Positions 44,453-53,577 of a DNA stretch of 64,000 nt are shown here, piece by piece. The stretch lies in contig NZ_JADOUS010000007.1 of NCBI RefSeq assembly GCF_015752045.1, positions 62,001-126,000 of the forward strand, written 5' to 3'. The first letter of the stretch is position 1. Each line of letters starts with the position of its first letter. Source of the stretch: Arthrobacter_D sp015752045 (GTDB taxonomy: Bacteria > Actinomycetota > Actinomycetes > Actinomycetales > Micrococcaceae). The notes beneath the pieces are model-generated. The model made no database searches. It saw only the letters and a list, made by a program, of their open reading frames with translations, and was not told the DNA's origin. A program made the position numbers and the translations under genes.

Positions 44453-45763
44453 ATGAGTTCCCACACTTCCGAACAGACGGACCGCGCCGCAGCATCCGAT
44501 CCCGCCGACGCAGGCACACCAGAAGCACTCCCCCTCCTCACCGAGCCACGCGACGGCGTGCCCCTGGTCATCGACACGCGGACGGGCCTCGAACGCGCCG
44601 CTGCGGCCCTCGCGGCCGGGACGGGACCGGCGGGCGTCGACGCGGAGCGGGCCTCGGGCTTCCGGTACGGGCAGCGCGCCTTCCTCGTGCAGATCCGCCG
44701 CGAGGGGGCGGGCACCTGGCTCATCGACCCGGAGCCCTTCGACGACCTGCGCATCATCGACGACGCCCTCGACGGCGTCGAGTGGATCCTGCATGCCGCC
44801 AGCCAGGACCTGCCCTGCCTCTCCGAGCTCGGCATGTGGCCGGACCGGCTCTTCGACACGGAGCTCGCGGCGCGACTGGCCGGACTGCCCCGGGTGGGCC
44901 TCGCCGCCGTCATCGAATCGCAGCTCGGTTTCAGCCTCGCCAAGGAACACTCGGCCGCGGACTGGTCGAAGCGGCCGCTGCCGGAGCCCTGGCTCCGCTA
45001 CGCGGCGCTCGACGTCGAGGTCCTCACGGAACTGCGGGACAAGCTGGCCGCGCTCCTCGAGCAGGACGGCAAGCTCGGTATCGCCGAGGAGGAGTTCGAG
45101 CACATCCGCCAGACTCCGCCCGCCGAGCCGCGCGTCGACCCGTGGCGCCGCACCTCCGGGCTGCACCAGCTGCGCGATCGGCGACAGCTCGCGGCCGTGC
45201 GGCAGATGTGGCTCGAGCGCGAGGACCTCGCGCAGCGCCGCGACGTCGCCCCCGGCCGGCTGATCCCCGACTCCGCCATCGTCGCCGCCGCCAAGGCCAT
45301 GCCCTCCACCGTCCCCCAGCTGCTGGCGACCAAGGGGTTCCACGGCCGGGCAGCGCAGAAGGAGGCGCCGCGCTGGATCCGGTGCATCAGCGAGGCGGGG
45401 AAGCTCACCGACCTGCCGCCCCTGCATGTCTCCTCGAACGCTCCTCCCCCTCCGCGCGTCTGGGCGGAGAAGGACCCCGAGGCCGCGGCCCGGCTGCAGA
45501 CCGCCCGCCCCCGCGTGGCACAGTGCGCCGAGAAGCTGGGGATGCCGGTGGAGAACCTGCTGACCCCGGACTACCTGCGCCGCATCGCCTGGCGCCCGCC
45601 CGCGGAGATCTCGCTCGAGTCCGTGACGGCGTCCCTCGCCGATCTCGGCGCGCGGCCGTGGCAGATCGAGCAGGTCGCCGCGATCATCACGGTCGCGTTC
45701 CTCGACCCGGACCCGCTGCCCGCCAAGGGCGGACAGGGAACCCAGGACGCGGCCGCCGACTAG
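44453..45763 (+). CDS. rnd: Ribonuclease D (DEDD exonuclease with HRDC domain)
   Basis: A 436-residue 3'-5' exoribonuclease. DEDD residues are visible in the order GPAGVDAERASGFRY (D..E), HAASQDLPCLSELG (D) and RYAALDVEVLTELRDKL (Y..D). The HRDC domain follows near residues 230-310 (GLHQLRDRRQLAAVRQMWLERE, LLATKGFHGR). The N-terminus is a low-complexity Ala/Glu-rich stretch. It is probably monocistronic with the fad operon 86 bp downstream under separate control. Confidence 0.91.
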   Translation: MSSHTSEQTDRAAASDPADAGTPEALPLLTEPRDGVPLVIDTRTGLERAAAALAAGTGPAGVDAERASGFRYGQRAFLVQIRREGAGTWLIDPEPFDDLRIIDDALDGVEWILHAASQDLPCLSELGMWPDRLFDTELAARLAGLPRVGLAAVIESQLGFSLAKEHSAADWSKRPLPEPWLRYAALDVEVLTELRDKLAALLEQDGKLGIAEEEFEHIRQTPPAEPRVDPWRRTSGLHQLRDRRQLAAVRQMWLEREDLAQRRDVAPGRLIPDSAIVAAAKAMPSTVPQLLATKGFHGRAAQKEAPRWIRCISEAGKLTDLPPLHVSSNAPPPPRVWAEKDPEAAARLQTARPRVAQCAEKLGMPVENLLTPDYLRRIAWRPPAEISLESVTASLADLGARPWQIEQVAAIITVAFLDPDPLPAKGGQGTQDAAAD

Positions 45764-45786
45764 CCCACCCCCACCTGGGCGGCCGC

Positions 45787-45815
45787 TTGCACGCTATGTT
45801 ACTGACCAGTAACAT
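45787..45815 (+). promoter_or_regulatory. fadA promoter overlapped by a palindromic operator
   Basis: TTGCAC (45787-45792) and TAACAT (45810-45815) are 17 bp apart, a good promoter pair. A near-perfect palindrome, ATGTTACTG-AC-CAGTAACAT (45796-45815), fills the spacer and covers the -10 element. Such 9-bp-arm palindromes are typical of TetR-family operators, and fatty-acid genes in actinobacteria are often controlled by TetR-type repressors sensing acyl-CoA. No regulator gene lies in this window. The identity of the binding protein is inference. Confidence 0.72.
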
Positions 45816-45849
45816 GTTCGCGGATCAACATCTCAAAGAGGAGTACCAG

Positions 45850-47106
45850 GTGAGCCTAGAAACCGGGACCACGCCCACGGCCAGAACATCACGTGCACGC
45901 GCCGTCCGCGACGTCGTCTTCGTCGACGGAGTACGGACCCCCTTCGGCAAGGCGGGCGACAAGGGCATCTACGCCGGCATGCGCGCCGACGACCTCGTGG
46001 TGAAGTGCATCCGCGACCTGCTGCGCCGGAACCCCTCCCTGCCGCCCGAGCGCATCGACGACGTCGCGATCGCCGCCACCACCCAGACCGGAGACCAGGG
46101 CCTCACGATCGGCCGCACGGCCGCCCTCCTGGCAGGGCTCCCCCGCACCGTCCCCGGCTTCGCGATCGACCGCATGTGTGCGGGCGCCATGACGGCCGTG
46201 ACCACCACGGCGTCCGGCATCGCGTTCGGAGCGTACGACGTCGTCATCGCCGGCGGCGTCGAGCACATGGGCAACCACCCGATGGGCGTCGGGACGGACC
46301 CGAACCCGCGGTTCATGTCCGAGCGCATCGTCGACCCGGCGGCCCTGAACATGGGCAACACCGCCGAGAACCTCCACGACCGGTTCCCCGCGATCACGAA
46401 GGACCGCACGGACGCCTATGCCGTGCGCAGCCAGGAGAAGCTCGCCGTGGCCTACGAGGAAGGGCGCATCCAGCCCGATCTCGTGCCGGTCGCCGGGAAG
46501 AAGCCCGGTGCGGGCTGGACCCTGAACAGCGTCGACGAACCCCCGCGTCCCGGCACCACCGTCCAGGACCTCGCGACGCTGCGTACCCCGTTCCGCGCCC
46601 ACGGGCGCGTCACCGCGGGCAACGCGGCCGGACTGAACGACGGCGCCACCGCGGCCCTCCTCGCCTCCGCCGACGCGGCGGCGGAACTGGGACTGCCGGT
46701 ACGCATGCGCCTGGTGGCCTACGCCTTCGCCGGCGTCGAGCCGGAGGTCATGGGCATCGGGCCCGTACCCGCCACGGAGAAGGCACTGCGCCAGGCCGGG
46801 CTGGACATCACCGACATCGGGCTCTTCGAGATCAACGAGGCCTTCGCCGTCCAGGTCCTGAGCTTCCTCGACCACTTCGGCATCGACGACGACGACCCGC
46901 GCGTGAACCGCTACGGCGGCGCCATCGCCGTCGGGCACCCGCTCGCCTCCTCCGGCGTCCGCCTGATGAACCAGCTCGCCCGCCAGTTCGAGGAGGACCC
47001 CTCGGTGCGCTACGGCATGACCACGATGTGCATCGGCCTCGGCATGGGCGCCACCGTCATCTGGGAGAACCCCCACCACGAGCACTACGGACAGGATGCA
47101 GCATGA
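45850..47106 (+). CDS. fadA: Acetyl-CoA C-acyltransferase (3-ketoacyl-CoA thiolase)
   Basis: A 418-residue thiolase for the last beta-oxidation step. The nucleophile is C110 in AIDRMCAGAMTAV; the histidine is in NEAFAVQVL and GGAIAVGHPLASSGVR; the second cysteine is in MTTMCIGLGMGAT. The frame is open far upstream, but the GTG at 45850 has AAAGAGGAG just before it, and the residues upstream are read inside rnd. It overlaps fadB (ATGA), giving the trifunctional complex pair. Confidence 0.94.
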   Translation: MSLETGTTPTARTSRARAVRDVVFVDGVRTPFGKAGDKGIYAGMRADDLVVKCIRDLLRRNPSLPPERIDDVAIAATTQTGDQGLTIGRTAALLAGLPRTVPGFAIDRMCAGAMTAVTTTASGIAFGAYDVVIAGGVEHMGNHPMGVGTDPNPRFMSERIVDPAALNMGNTAENLHDRFPAITKDRTDAYAVRSQEKLAVAYEEGRIQPDLVPVAGKKPGAGWTLNSVDEPPRPGTTVQDLATLRTPFRAHGRVTAGNAAGLNDGATAALLASADAAAELGLPVRMRLVAYAFAGVEPEVMGIGPVPATEKALRQAGLDITDIGLFEINEAFAVQVLSFLDHFGIDDDDPRVNRYGGAIAVGHPLASSGVRLMNQLARQFEEDPSVRYGMTTMCIGLGMGATVIWENPHHEHYGQDAA

Positions 47107-49229
47107 GCTTCGAACGCTACGACGAACTGGCCGCGCTGGTTCCCACCGAGATCGTCACCCACTCGTACGTCCAGGACATCAGGCTCCCCGAAGGCGCCGG
47201 CGTGCTCGCGCTCATCACCCTCGACAACGACCTCGACCACTCGAAGCCCACGACCCTCGGGCCGAACACGCTGATCGAGTTCGGCCGCACCCTCGAGGGC
47301 CTGAAGGAACGCGCGGCGCGCGGCGAGATCGCCGCCGTCGCCGTGACCGGCAAGCCCTACTTCCTCGTCGCAGGCGCGGACCTCAGCACCGTCAAGAACG
47401 TCCGGTCCGAGCACCTCGGCCGCCTCATGGCCGAGCTCGGCCATGAGGCCTACGACCTCCTCGCCGACCTGGGCGTGCCGAGCTTCGCCTTCATCAACGG
47501 CGTGGCACTGGGCGGCGGCCTGGAGATCGCCCTCGCGGCGACCTACCGCACCGTGTCCTCGGGCGCCAACGGCATCGGCCTGCCCGAAGCCTTCATCGGC
47601 CTCGTCCCGGGCTGGGGCGGCGTCTACCGCCTGCCCCGCCTCATCGGCCCCGCCAACGCGGTGAAGGTCATGATCGAGAACCCGCTCAGCAACAACCGGA
47701 GCCTGAACGGCCGGGCTGCCTACGACCTCGGTATCGCGGACGCCCTCTTCGAGCCCGCCGACTACATCGAGCAGTCCCTGCTCTGGGCCGCACGGGTACT
47801 CCGCGGCGGCGAGGCCGCGGACGCCGTCGAGCAGCGGCGCGCCGGGCTCGCCCGGTACGACGACGATGCCTGGACCGGTGCCGTCGCGGCCGGCCGACGA
47901 TTCGTCGAGGCGAAGACCAGCAACGCCGCTCCGGCGCCGTCGCGGGTACTCGACCTGCTCAAGGCGGGCCTCACCCTGTCCCGCAAGGAGTCGGCGGCCG
48001 CGGAGTGCACCGCCCTCGCCGAGCTCATGCAGACGTCCGAGTTCCATGCCACGGTCTACGCCTTCCTGGACCTGGTCCAGAAGCGCGGCAAGCGCCCCGC
48101 AGGTGCCCCCGACAGGAAGCTCGCCCGCCCGGTCTCGAAGATCGGCGTCGTGGGCGCCGGGCTCATGGCAAGCCAGCTCGCACTCCTGTTCGCCCGGCAG
48201 CTCAAGGTGCCGGTGGTCCTGACGGACATCGACCAGGCCCGTGTGGACAAGGGCGTCGCGTACGTCCACGCCGAGATCGACAAGATGCTCGACCGGAAGC
48301 GGCTGACGCAGGACGCCGCGAACCGCACCAGGGCGCTCGTCTCCGGCTCCGTGTCGAAGGAGGTGTTCGCCGACGCCGACTTCGTCATCGAGGCGGTCTT
48401 CGAGGAGCTGTCGGTCAAGAAGCAGGTATTCGCGGAGGTGGAGGCCGTCGTCTCGCCCGAGTGCATCCTCGCGACCAACACGTCGTCGCTGTCCGTGGCC
48501 GAGATGGCGGCGGACCTGGTGCACCCAGAACGCGTGGTCGGGTTCCACTTCTTCAACCCGGTCGCGGCCATGCCGCTGCTCGAGGTGGTCCGCGCGCCGA
48601 AGACCGACGACGCCGTGCTCTCGACCGCCTTCGTCCTCGCTAAGGGCCTGAAGAAGAACGCGGTCCTCGTGCAGGACGCGCCCGCGTTCGTGGTCAACCG
48701 GATCCTCGGCCGCATGTTCGGTGAGATCACCGCGGTCTTCGACGAGGGGACGGACGCGGAGACTGCGGACAACGCGCTCCGTCCCATGGGCCTGCCCATG
48801 ACGCCGTTCCGCCTGCTCGCCCTCGTGGGCCTGCCGGTCGGGCAGCACGTGCAGGAGTCGCTGCACACCGCCTTCGGTGATCGCTTCCATGTCTCGGCGA
48901 ACCAGCAGAAGCTGATCGATGCCGGGGTGAAGGGACTGTGGGAGAAGCAGGAGGACGGCTCCTTCCTGGTCCCCGAGCAGACGCTGGCGCTGATGGAGCG
49001 CGGTGACAGCCCGTCGACGTCGGACGGAGTGCTGCACCGCACGCAGGACGCCCTGGCGGACGAGATCGGACGCATGCTCGACGAGGGCGTCGTCGCGGCC
49101 CCGGAGGACATCGACCTGTGCATGATCATGGGCGCCGGATGGCCGATGCACCTGGGCGGCATCACCCCGTACCTGGACCGCGTCGGTGCGTCCGAGCGCG
49201 TCAACGGGAAGCGGTTCCACCAGGCCTGA
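47103..49229 (+). CDS. fadB: Fatty oxidation multifunctional enzyme: enoyl-CoA hydratase / 3-hydroxyacyl-CoA dehydrogenase
   Basis: A 708-residue fusion. The crotonase domain (about residues 20-260) contains GVALGGGLEIALAATYR (oxyanion hole) and GLPEAFIGLVPGWGGVYRLPRLIG with the catalytic glutamate. The dehydrogenase domain begins near residue 347 with VVGAGLMASQLALLF (NAD) and has GFHFFNPVAAMPLLEVVR. The C-terminal HAD domain covers the last 200 residues. It overlaps fadA by 4 bp. Together they carry out the last three steps of the cycle. Confidence 0.94.
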   Translation: MSFERYDELAALVPTEIVTHSYVQDIRLPEGAGVLALITLDNDLDHSKPTTLGPNTLIEFGRTLEGLKERAARGEIAAVAVTGKPYFLVAGADLSTVKNVRSEHLGRLMAELGHEAYDLLADLGVPSFAFINGVALGGGLEIALAATYRTVSSGANGIGLPEAFIGLVPGWGGVYRLPRLIGPANAVKVMIENPLSNNRSLNGRAAYDLGIADALFEPADYIEQSLLWAARVLRGGEAADAVEQRRAGLARYDDDAWTGAVAAGRRFVEAKTSNAAPAPSRVLDLLKAGLTLSRKESAAAECTALAELMQTSEFHATVYAFLDLVQKRGKRPAGAPDRKLARPVSKIGVVGAGLMASQLALLFARQLKVPVVLTDIDQARVDKGVAYVHAEIDKMLDRKRLTQDAANRTRALVSGSVSKEVFADADFVIEAVFEELSVKKQVFAEVEAVVSPECILATNTSSLSVAEMAADLVHPERVVGFHFFNPVAAMPLLEVVRAPKTDDAVLSTAFVLAKGLKKNAVLVQDAPAFVVNRILGRMFGEITAVFDEGTDAETADNALRPMGLPMTPFRLLALVGLPVGQHVQESLHTAFGDRFHVSANQQKLIDAGVKGLWEKQEDGSFLVPEQTLALMERGDSPSTSDGVLHRTQDALADEIGRMLDEGVVAAPEDIDLCMIMGAGWPMHLGGITPYLDRVGASERVNGKRFHQA

Positions 49230-49252
49230 CGCAGTACCTCAGCCGCCCCTGC

Positions 49253-49292
49253 GCGGCGTCTCACAGACAGAAGCGGCGTCTCACAGACAGAA
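49253..49292. repeat. 20-bp perfect tandem repeat after fadB
   Basis: The unit GCGGCGTCTCACAGACAGAA occurs at 49253-49272 and 49273-49292, directly before the fadB terminator, whose 5' arm begins in the last bases of the second copy. Confidence 0.92.
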
Positions 49293-49324
49293 AAGGCCTC
49301 GATCGAAGGATCGGGGCCTTTTCT
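49289..49324 (+). terminator. fadAB terminator
   Basis: Inverted repeat AGAAAAGGCC(T)CGATC / GATCG(G)GGCCTTTTCT with a four-base loop, about 60 bp after fadB. The A/T tracts on both sides let it act in either direction, facing the convergent HNH gene. Confidence 0.85.
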
Positions 49325-49442
49325 GCTTTCTGTTGCGCCGTCGACGTCGACGGCGAGGGTGGGCGGGGTGCACACGGCGGAGACCGCTCGAGGGTGGGAT
49401 TCCCCGGTGGTGGATCTTCCCTGCCGGCCTCTGCGTGATGGG

Positions 49443-51284
49443 TCAGGCGAAGAGCAGTTCAGCTCGTCGAGAGCGTCGCGTGGTGAGGTATGTCGGCGTG
49501 CTGGGATCGTCCGGTGCCTCGTTCGGGGGCGTCGGCGTGTGGGCCTGTCCCTCCAGACCCTGAGCGCGTTGCAGTTCGTGCTCTCGTTCGTGCTCGAGTT
49601 CGTTCGGACCGCTGCCGGGGAGGGGTGGTGCGGTGGAGTGGTATGTGTGGCCGGTGGGCGTGCGGAGCTCGAGGGCATGCCGGGCCTCTGGACCGGGGTT
49701 GGGAGGGGCTGTTGCCGTCCAGCCGGCGAGTTCCTTGGTGTGGTTGCAGGCCTCACAGAGCCCTGCGCCGTTGGTGAGGCTGGTGGTCCCGTCATTGCGC
49801 CAGCGGATGATGTGGTCGTAGTGGCGGATCGGCGCATCACAGTACGGGGTCCGGCACAAATGATCCCGGGCCTCGATGAAGCGGCGCTGCCCTGGCGTGA
49901 AAAGTCTCGCTCTGGAGTCGGCCGCGATCAGCTCCCCACTCCTCGGAGCGGTATAAAGGCGCCGCAGCCAGACCTCGAACTCCCGTTCGGCATCTGAATT
50001 AGCAGCGTTCCCTGCGGCGGCTCCGGCTGGCGGCACGGCTGCGCGCTGGAACGCCTGCCCGGTGGGCTGCCCGGCTGACTGATCGGTGGGTTGATTCCTG
50101 GGCTGACCCGCGGGCTGGTCGAATGGGTGCTTTGTGGTGTTCCGGGTGGCGAGGAGGTCCCTCGCCCAGCCGGCCGGGACGATCCCGTAGCCGGGCAGCC
50201 GAGCCGGTTCGCTATCACCCTGGAGGAGGGTCCTGTCCGTTATGATCAGCTGCACCTCCACCCGGGAGAACCCGCCCGGTGTGCCCGTGGTCCGCTCCAC
50301 CAGGGCATCAGCCATCACCTGACCCCGGCTGCGCTGATCGCCTTGCGCCCGGCAGGCGTCGGCGTGCCGGGTCAGTTCCGCGTGCACCGCCACCCCCTGG
50401 GCGACGGGCAGCAGGGCGGTCAGATAGGTCATGGTGTCCGGGGCCGGACGCAGACTCACATGCCGCTCCGACGCCGCGTGACTGGCCCGCTGCGTGACCG
50501 AGCGGGGATCCCGCCGATACGCGGCCGCCCGCGCCGCGGCGGCGATCTGCCGGTCACCGGCCCCGTCGAAGGTGCCGGTATCCGCGGCCAGCTCCTCGTC
50601 GACCGCGCACCGATCCGCAGCACTCAGGCAGCCGGTCTCCCGGACCAGCAAAGTGGCCCGCCATTCATAGAGTCGCCCGGCCTCGAGGGCGGCCATCGTG
50701 TGGGGCATCTCCGTCACCAACGCCCTGGCCAACCCCAACAACCGGCCGCCGCGGGCCGGGGACTCCCTCCGGGCCAGGGCGATCTGCGCGGCCACACCCT
50801 TGCCCTGCTCCGCGGCCGGGACACCGGCCGCGGTCTGGGACCGACGCTGGTCGACGTCGAAGGCGACCGTATCCCGGGCCTGCCGACCGGCGATCATGGA
50901 CTTCAACTCCTCTGAATCACGCACCTCATCGATCAGCTCGACACCATCCGCAGGCATGGGGAGAGAGGCCAAGGCATCGGCCAGATCCCGTACACACCCA
51001 ACCCGCACGAAACCCCCCGGGACAGCACCAGTGGCAATCGGGACATCCGCGGACGGGGCAGCAGAAGGGACAGCGGCGCGCACTGGAGCGTCACCGGGAA
51101 GCATGGTCCTGAGCTGATCGGTCAGCGCCTGCAGCCGGTCCACCAGGTCGACAGTGACCGCGCCCGTTGAAAGGGACGCCATCGCGCCAATCAGATCCCG
51201 CACACCGTCCGCCGAAACCGCAGTACCCACTGGAGCGCCGCCGGTTACGGCGGTTTCGAGCGGAGCATTCTGGCTGCTGTCCAT
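49443..51284 (-). CDS. DUF222 / HNH endonuclease (13E12 repeat family)
   Basis: A 613-residue protein. The central DUF222 part runs from about residue 100 to 370 (ALARRESPARGGRLLGLARAL, and EAGRLYEWRATLLVRET), a Gln/Pro/Asp low-complexity linker follows (DQPAGQPRNQPTDQ), and the C-terminal HNH motif has CRTPYCDAP, YDHIIRW and LCEACNHTKE. The 13E12 family is multicopy in actinobacteria and is often thought to be mobile or intron-like, but no terminal repeats are visible here. It is convergent with fadB. The function is unproven. Confidence 0.88.
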   Translation of the reverse strand: MDSSQNAPLETAVTGGAPVGTAVSADGVRDLIGAMASLSTGAVTVDLVDRLQALTDQLRTMLPGDAPVRAAVPSAAPSADVPIATGAVPGGFVRVGCVRDLADALASLPMPADGVELIDEVRDSEELKSMIAGRQARDTVAFDVDQRRSQTAAGVPAAEQGKGVAAQIALARRESPARGGRLLGLARALVTEMPHTMAALEAGRLYEWRATLLVRETGCLSAADRCAVDEELAADTGTFDGAGDRQIAAAARAAAYRRDPRSVTQRASHAASERHVSLRPAPDTMTYLTALLPVAQGVAVHAELTRHADACRAQGDQRSRGQVMADALVERTTGTPGGFSRVEVQLIITDRTLLQGDSEPARLPGYGIVPAGWARDLLATRNTTKHPFDQPAGQPRNQPTDQSAGQPTGQAFQRAAVPPAGAAAGNAANSDAEREFEVWLRRLYTAPRSGELIAADSRARLFTPGQRRFIEARDHLCRTPYCDAPIRHYDHIIRWRNDGTTSLTNGAGLCEACNHTKELAGWTATAPPNPGPEARHALELRTPTGHTYHSTAPPLPGSGPNELEHEREHELQRAQGLEGQAHTPTPPNEAPDDPSTPTYLTTRRSRRAELLFA

Positions 51285-51555
51285 ACTGAATTATCCCAAC
51301 CACCACCGACATTATGCGGCCGCCCGCACCCGACGCCGAGGGCAGAGATCACCAGCAACTGAGGGGTTCTCAAGCCTTTGATTCGTCGATCCCGAGACAG
51401 CACAACTCAGTCCGGACCAGAAGCACCGTAGGAGCATGTGGTCCGTCCGAGACTTCTGAACGGGCAGTACCGGAGCCCGCAGAGGGTCTGCCAAGGCATC
51501 GGCCACCGCGTGACTCAGCTCACAAGAAGGTCAGTGGTGCCCGAGATACTGCGCC

Positions 51556-51915
51556 ATGGAAAAGAACCAGAATCTCCAGCCGAACCAGATCGGCACGCTA
51601 CCCGAGGGGGTCGTTCCGAGCGGCACCGGACCGAGCAATGCTGCCCGCAGTGGTGCTGCATTCTTCCGTAGCCCGGCCCAACACATCCTGGCTGTGGTCC
51701 GCTCACTGGAACCAATGCCTCTCAGCTCGGATCCGGAGGAGCTCCTCCGTCAGATGCAAGTGCTCGACGACCTGCAGGACGCCCTCGCCCTCGCTGAGGC
51801 CCGGATCATCCTGTCGATCGCCATGGACGAGTTCCATGCCCGAGCTGCGTCGAGGTCCCCCGCAGCAGATCAAAGGCGGCGATAGCCGCGCAGGCGCCCT
51901 TGCCCGCCACGAGTA
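51556..51915 (+). pseudogene. Decayed DUF222 (13E12-type) gene fragment
   Basis: An open frame of 109 codons (51556-51885) resembles the N-terminus of DUF222 proteins: LRQMQVLDDLQDALALAEARIILSIAMDEFHARAASRSPAADQ. After the stop, another frame reads GGDSRAGALARHE, matching the AAQ-ALARRES segment that follows in the intact neighbour, so a frameshift near 51850 is likely; further similarity is not visible after 51915. Its ATG and its ribosome context are unremarkable. It is divergent from the intact HNH gene, with 271 bp of unassigned sequence between. Confidence 0.72.
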
Positions 51916-52050
51916 GTACTTCAGCTGGGAGCGCTGCTCGCGGGCAGTCGTGGCCGCGCGCGGGCCGTTTGCTGCTCGGCTCAGCCGATCGGGCTCGGCC
52001 GCTCGAGCTCAGGCGGCCAGTTTCGACCGACCGGTACCAGGCCGCCCGGC

Positions 52051-53016
52051 TCAGGCCGCTGGGCGGGGGAAGATTCGGTCGAGTTCGGTGAGGTCGTCGT
52101 CCGACGGCGTCCAGTCGGCCGCCGCCGCATTCTGCCGCACCTGCTCCGGCGAGGTGGCGCCGGCGATCACGGATCCGACGGACGGCTGGGCGGCGAGCCA
52201 GGAGAAGGCCACCTGGACCTCGGTGAGTTCCCGTTCGGCAGCGAACGCGGTGAAAGCCTCGAGCTGGTCCCAGTCCGCGGTCTCCAGCACGTTCTTGCGT
52301 GAGTGGGTGAGCCTGCTGCCGGCGGGGACCTCGTTGCGCCGGTACTTGCCGGTGAGCAGCCCATTGGCGAGAGGGAAGTACGGCAGGATGCCCAGGCCGT
52401 AGGCCTCGACGGCGGGGACCACTTCGCGTTCGAGGCGACGGTCCAGCAGGTTGTACGGGTTCTGCGCAGAGATGAAGGGCGTGTAACCGCCGCTGCGTGC
52501 CGTGAACTCGGCCTCGGCGATCTGCCAGCCGGCGAAGTTGGAGTGCCCGAGGTAGCGCACCTTGCCGCTGGTCACGAGGTCGTCGAGGGCCGCAAGGGTC
52601 TCCTCGATGGGCGTCCGGGCGTCCGGTGCGTGGTACTGGTACAGGTCGATCCACTCGGTGTCGAGGCGCCGCAGGGAGGCCTCGACCGCGCGGATGATGT
52701 AGCGGCGGGACCCGCGGGCGCCCCAGTCGGGTCCGTTGACACCGTCCATGTCGAGGCCGAACTTCGTGGCCAGGACGACGTCGTCGCGCCGGGTGCGGAG
52801 GGCCTTGCCGAGCTGCACCTCACTCACGCCCGGTGCCTTGCCGTACATGTCGGCGACGTCGAACAGGGTGATCCCGGCGTCGATCGCCGCATGGACGACG
52901 GCGTCGGTGCCCTCCTGCGACTCGGAGGTGGTGCCGGCCCGGCCGAGGTTGTTGCAGCCGAGCCCGACGGTGGAAACGCTGAGCCCCGAGGCGCCCAGTC
53001 TGCGATAGGTCATCAT
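52051..53016 (-). CDS. Aldo/keto reductase
   Basis: A 321-residue NADPH-dependent AKR. The catalytic tetrad is D53, Y58 (FDVADMYGK), K85 (LATKFG) and H129 (YQYHAPD). The C-terminal SPEQVRQNAAAADW and LLTGKY segments are typical of the AKR11/AKR13-like bacterial branch. Substrate unknown. The start is ATG at 53014-53016, with a second ATG next to it. A 135-bp stretch before it on the right of the pseudogene holds nothing I can name. Confidence 0.9.
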   Translation of the reverse strand: MMTYRRLGASGLSVSTVGLGCNNLGRAGTTSESQEGTDAVVHAAIDAGITLFDVADMYGKAPGVSEVQLGKALRTRRDDVVLATKFGLDMDGVNGPDWGARGSRRYIIRAVEASLRRLDTEWIDLYQYHAPDARTPIEETLAALDDLVTSGKVRYLGHSNFAGWQIAEAEFTARSGGYTPFISAQNPYNLLDRRLEREVVPAVEAYGLGILPYFPLANGLLTGKYRRNEVPAGSRLTHSRKNVLETADWDQLEAFTAFAAERELTEVQVAFSWLAAQPSVGSVIAGATSPEQVRQNAAAADWTPSDDDLTELDRIFPRPAA

Positions 53017-53036
53017 GCCCCTAACTTACCAACACA

Positions 53037-53065
53037 GTTGCCCCAGGCACATGACCCGGGGCAAC
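53037..53065 (-). terminator. ndk-side terminator hairpin
   Basis: Inverted repeat GTTGCCCC / GGGGCAAC with a 13-base loop that pairs partly, about 16 bp after the ndk stop on the minus strand, followed by TGTGTTGG. Confidence 0.6.
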
Positions 53066-53081
53066 GATGTTTGCGGTGGCG

Positions 53082-53498
53082 TCAGGCGAACCAGATACCG
53101 ATCTCCCGCTCCGCGGACTCTGCCGAGTCGGACCCGTGGACGAGGTTCTGCTGGACCTTCAGGCCCCAGTCGCGGCCGAGGTCGCCGCGGATGGTGCCGG
53201 GCGCCGCCGTCGTCGGGTCCGTGGTCCCCGCCACCGAGCGGAAGCCTTCGATGACGCGCTCGCCCTCGAAGACGGCGGCGACGATCGGGCCGCTCAGCAT
53301 GAATTCGACGAGCGGCTCGTAGAAGGGCTTGCCGAGGTGCTCGGCGTAGTGCTCCTCGAGCAGTTCACGGGTGGCGTGCACGCGCTTCAGCTCGGCGATG
53401 GTGTAGCCCTTCGCCTCGACACGGGACAGGACGGTGCCCGTCAGGCCGCGGGACACGCCGTCGGGCTTGACGAGGACAAGGGTGCGCTCAACGCTCAT
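53082..53498 (-). CDS. ndk: Nucleoside diphosphate kinase
   Basis: A 138-residue enzyme that equilibrates NTP pools. It starts SVERTLVLVKPDGVSRGL and carries the phosphorylated histidine H121 in NLVHGSDS. The length is normal. The frame is open 42 codons upstream without family similarity; ATG at 53496-53498 is chosen. It is the last gene of the ileS-folC-DUF4233-ndk run, 79 bp after DUF4233. Confidence 0.96.
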   Translation of the reverse strand: MSVERTLVLVKPDGVSRGLTGTVLSRVEAKGYTIAELKRVHATRELLEEHYAEHLGKPFYEPLVEFMLSGPIVAAVFEGERVIEGFRSVAGTTDPTTAAPGTIRGDLGRDWGLKVQQNLVHGSDSAESAEREIGIWFA

Positions 53499-53577
53499 GG
53501 GGACTCCTGGGATGGATGCGCCGTCATGGACGGCGCGGATGGAACAACTGGTACCGGGTTCGACTCTACTAAATGCC

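Noticed and set aside
47085..49220. A minus-strand open frame of 711 codons
   Set aside because: Antisense of fadB; low-complexity composition and no recognisable start or domain.
49443..51284. HNH protein as a restriction enzyme or defence system
   Set aside because: No methyltransferase, specificity subunit or other defence gene is adjacent, and DUF222/HNH proteins are a common multicopy family.
51806..52654. Minus-strand open frame beside the DUF222 pseudogene
   Set aside because: It is an alternative frame of the aldo/keto reductase and lacks any family pattern.
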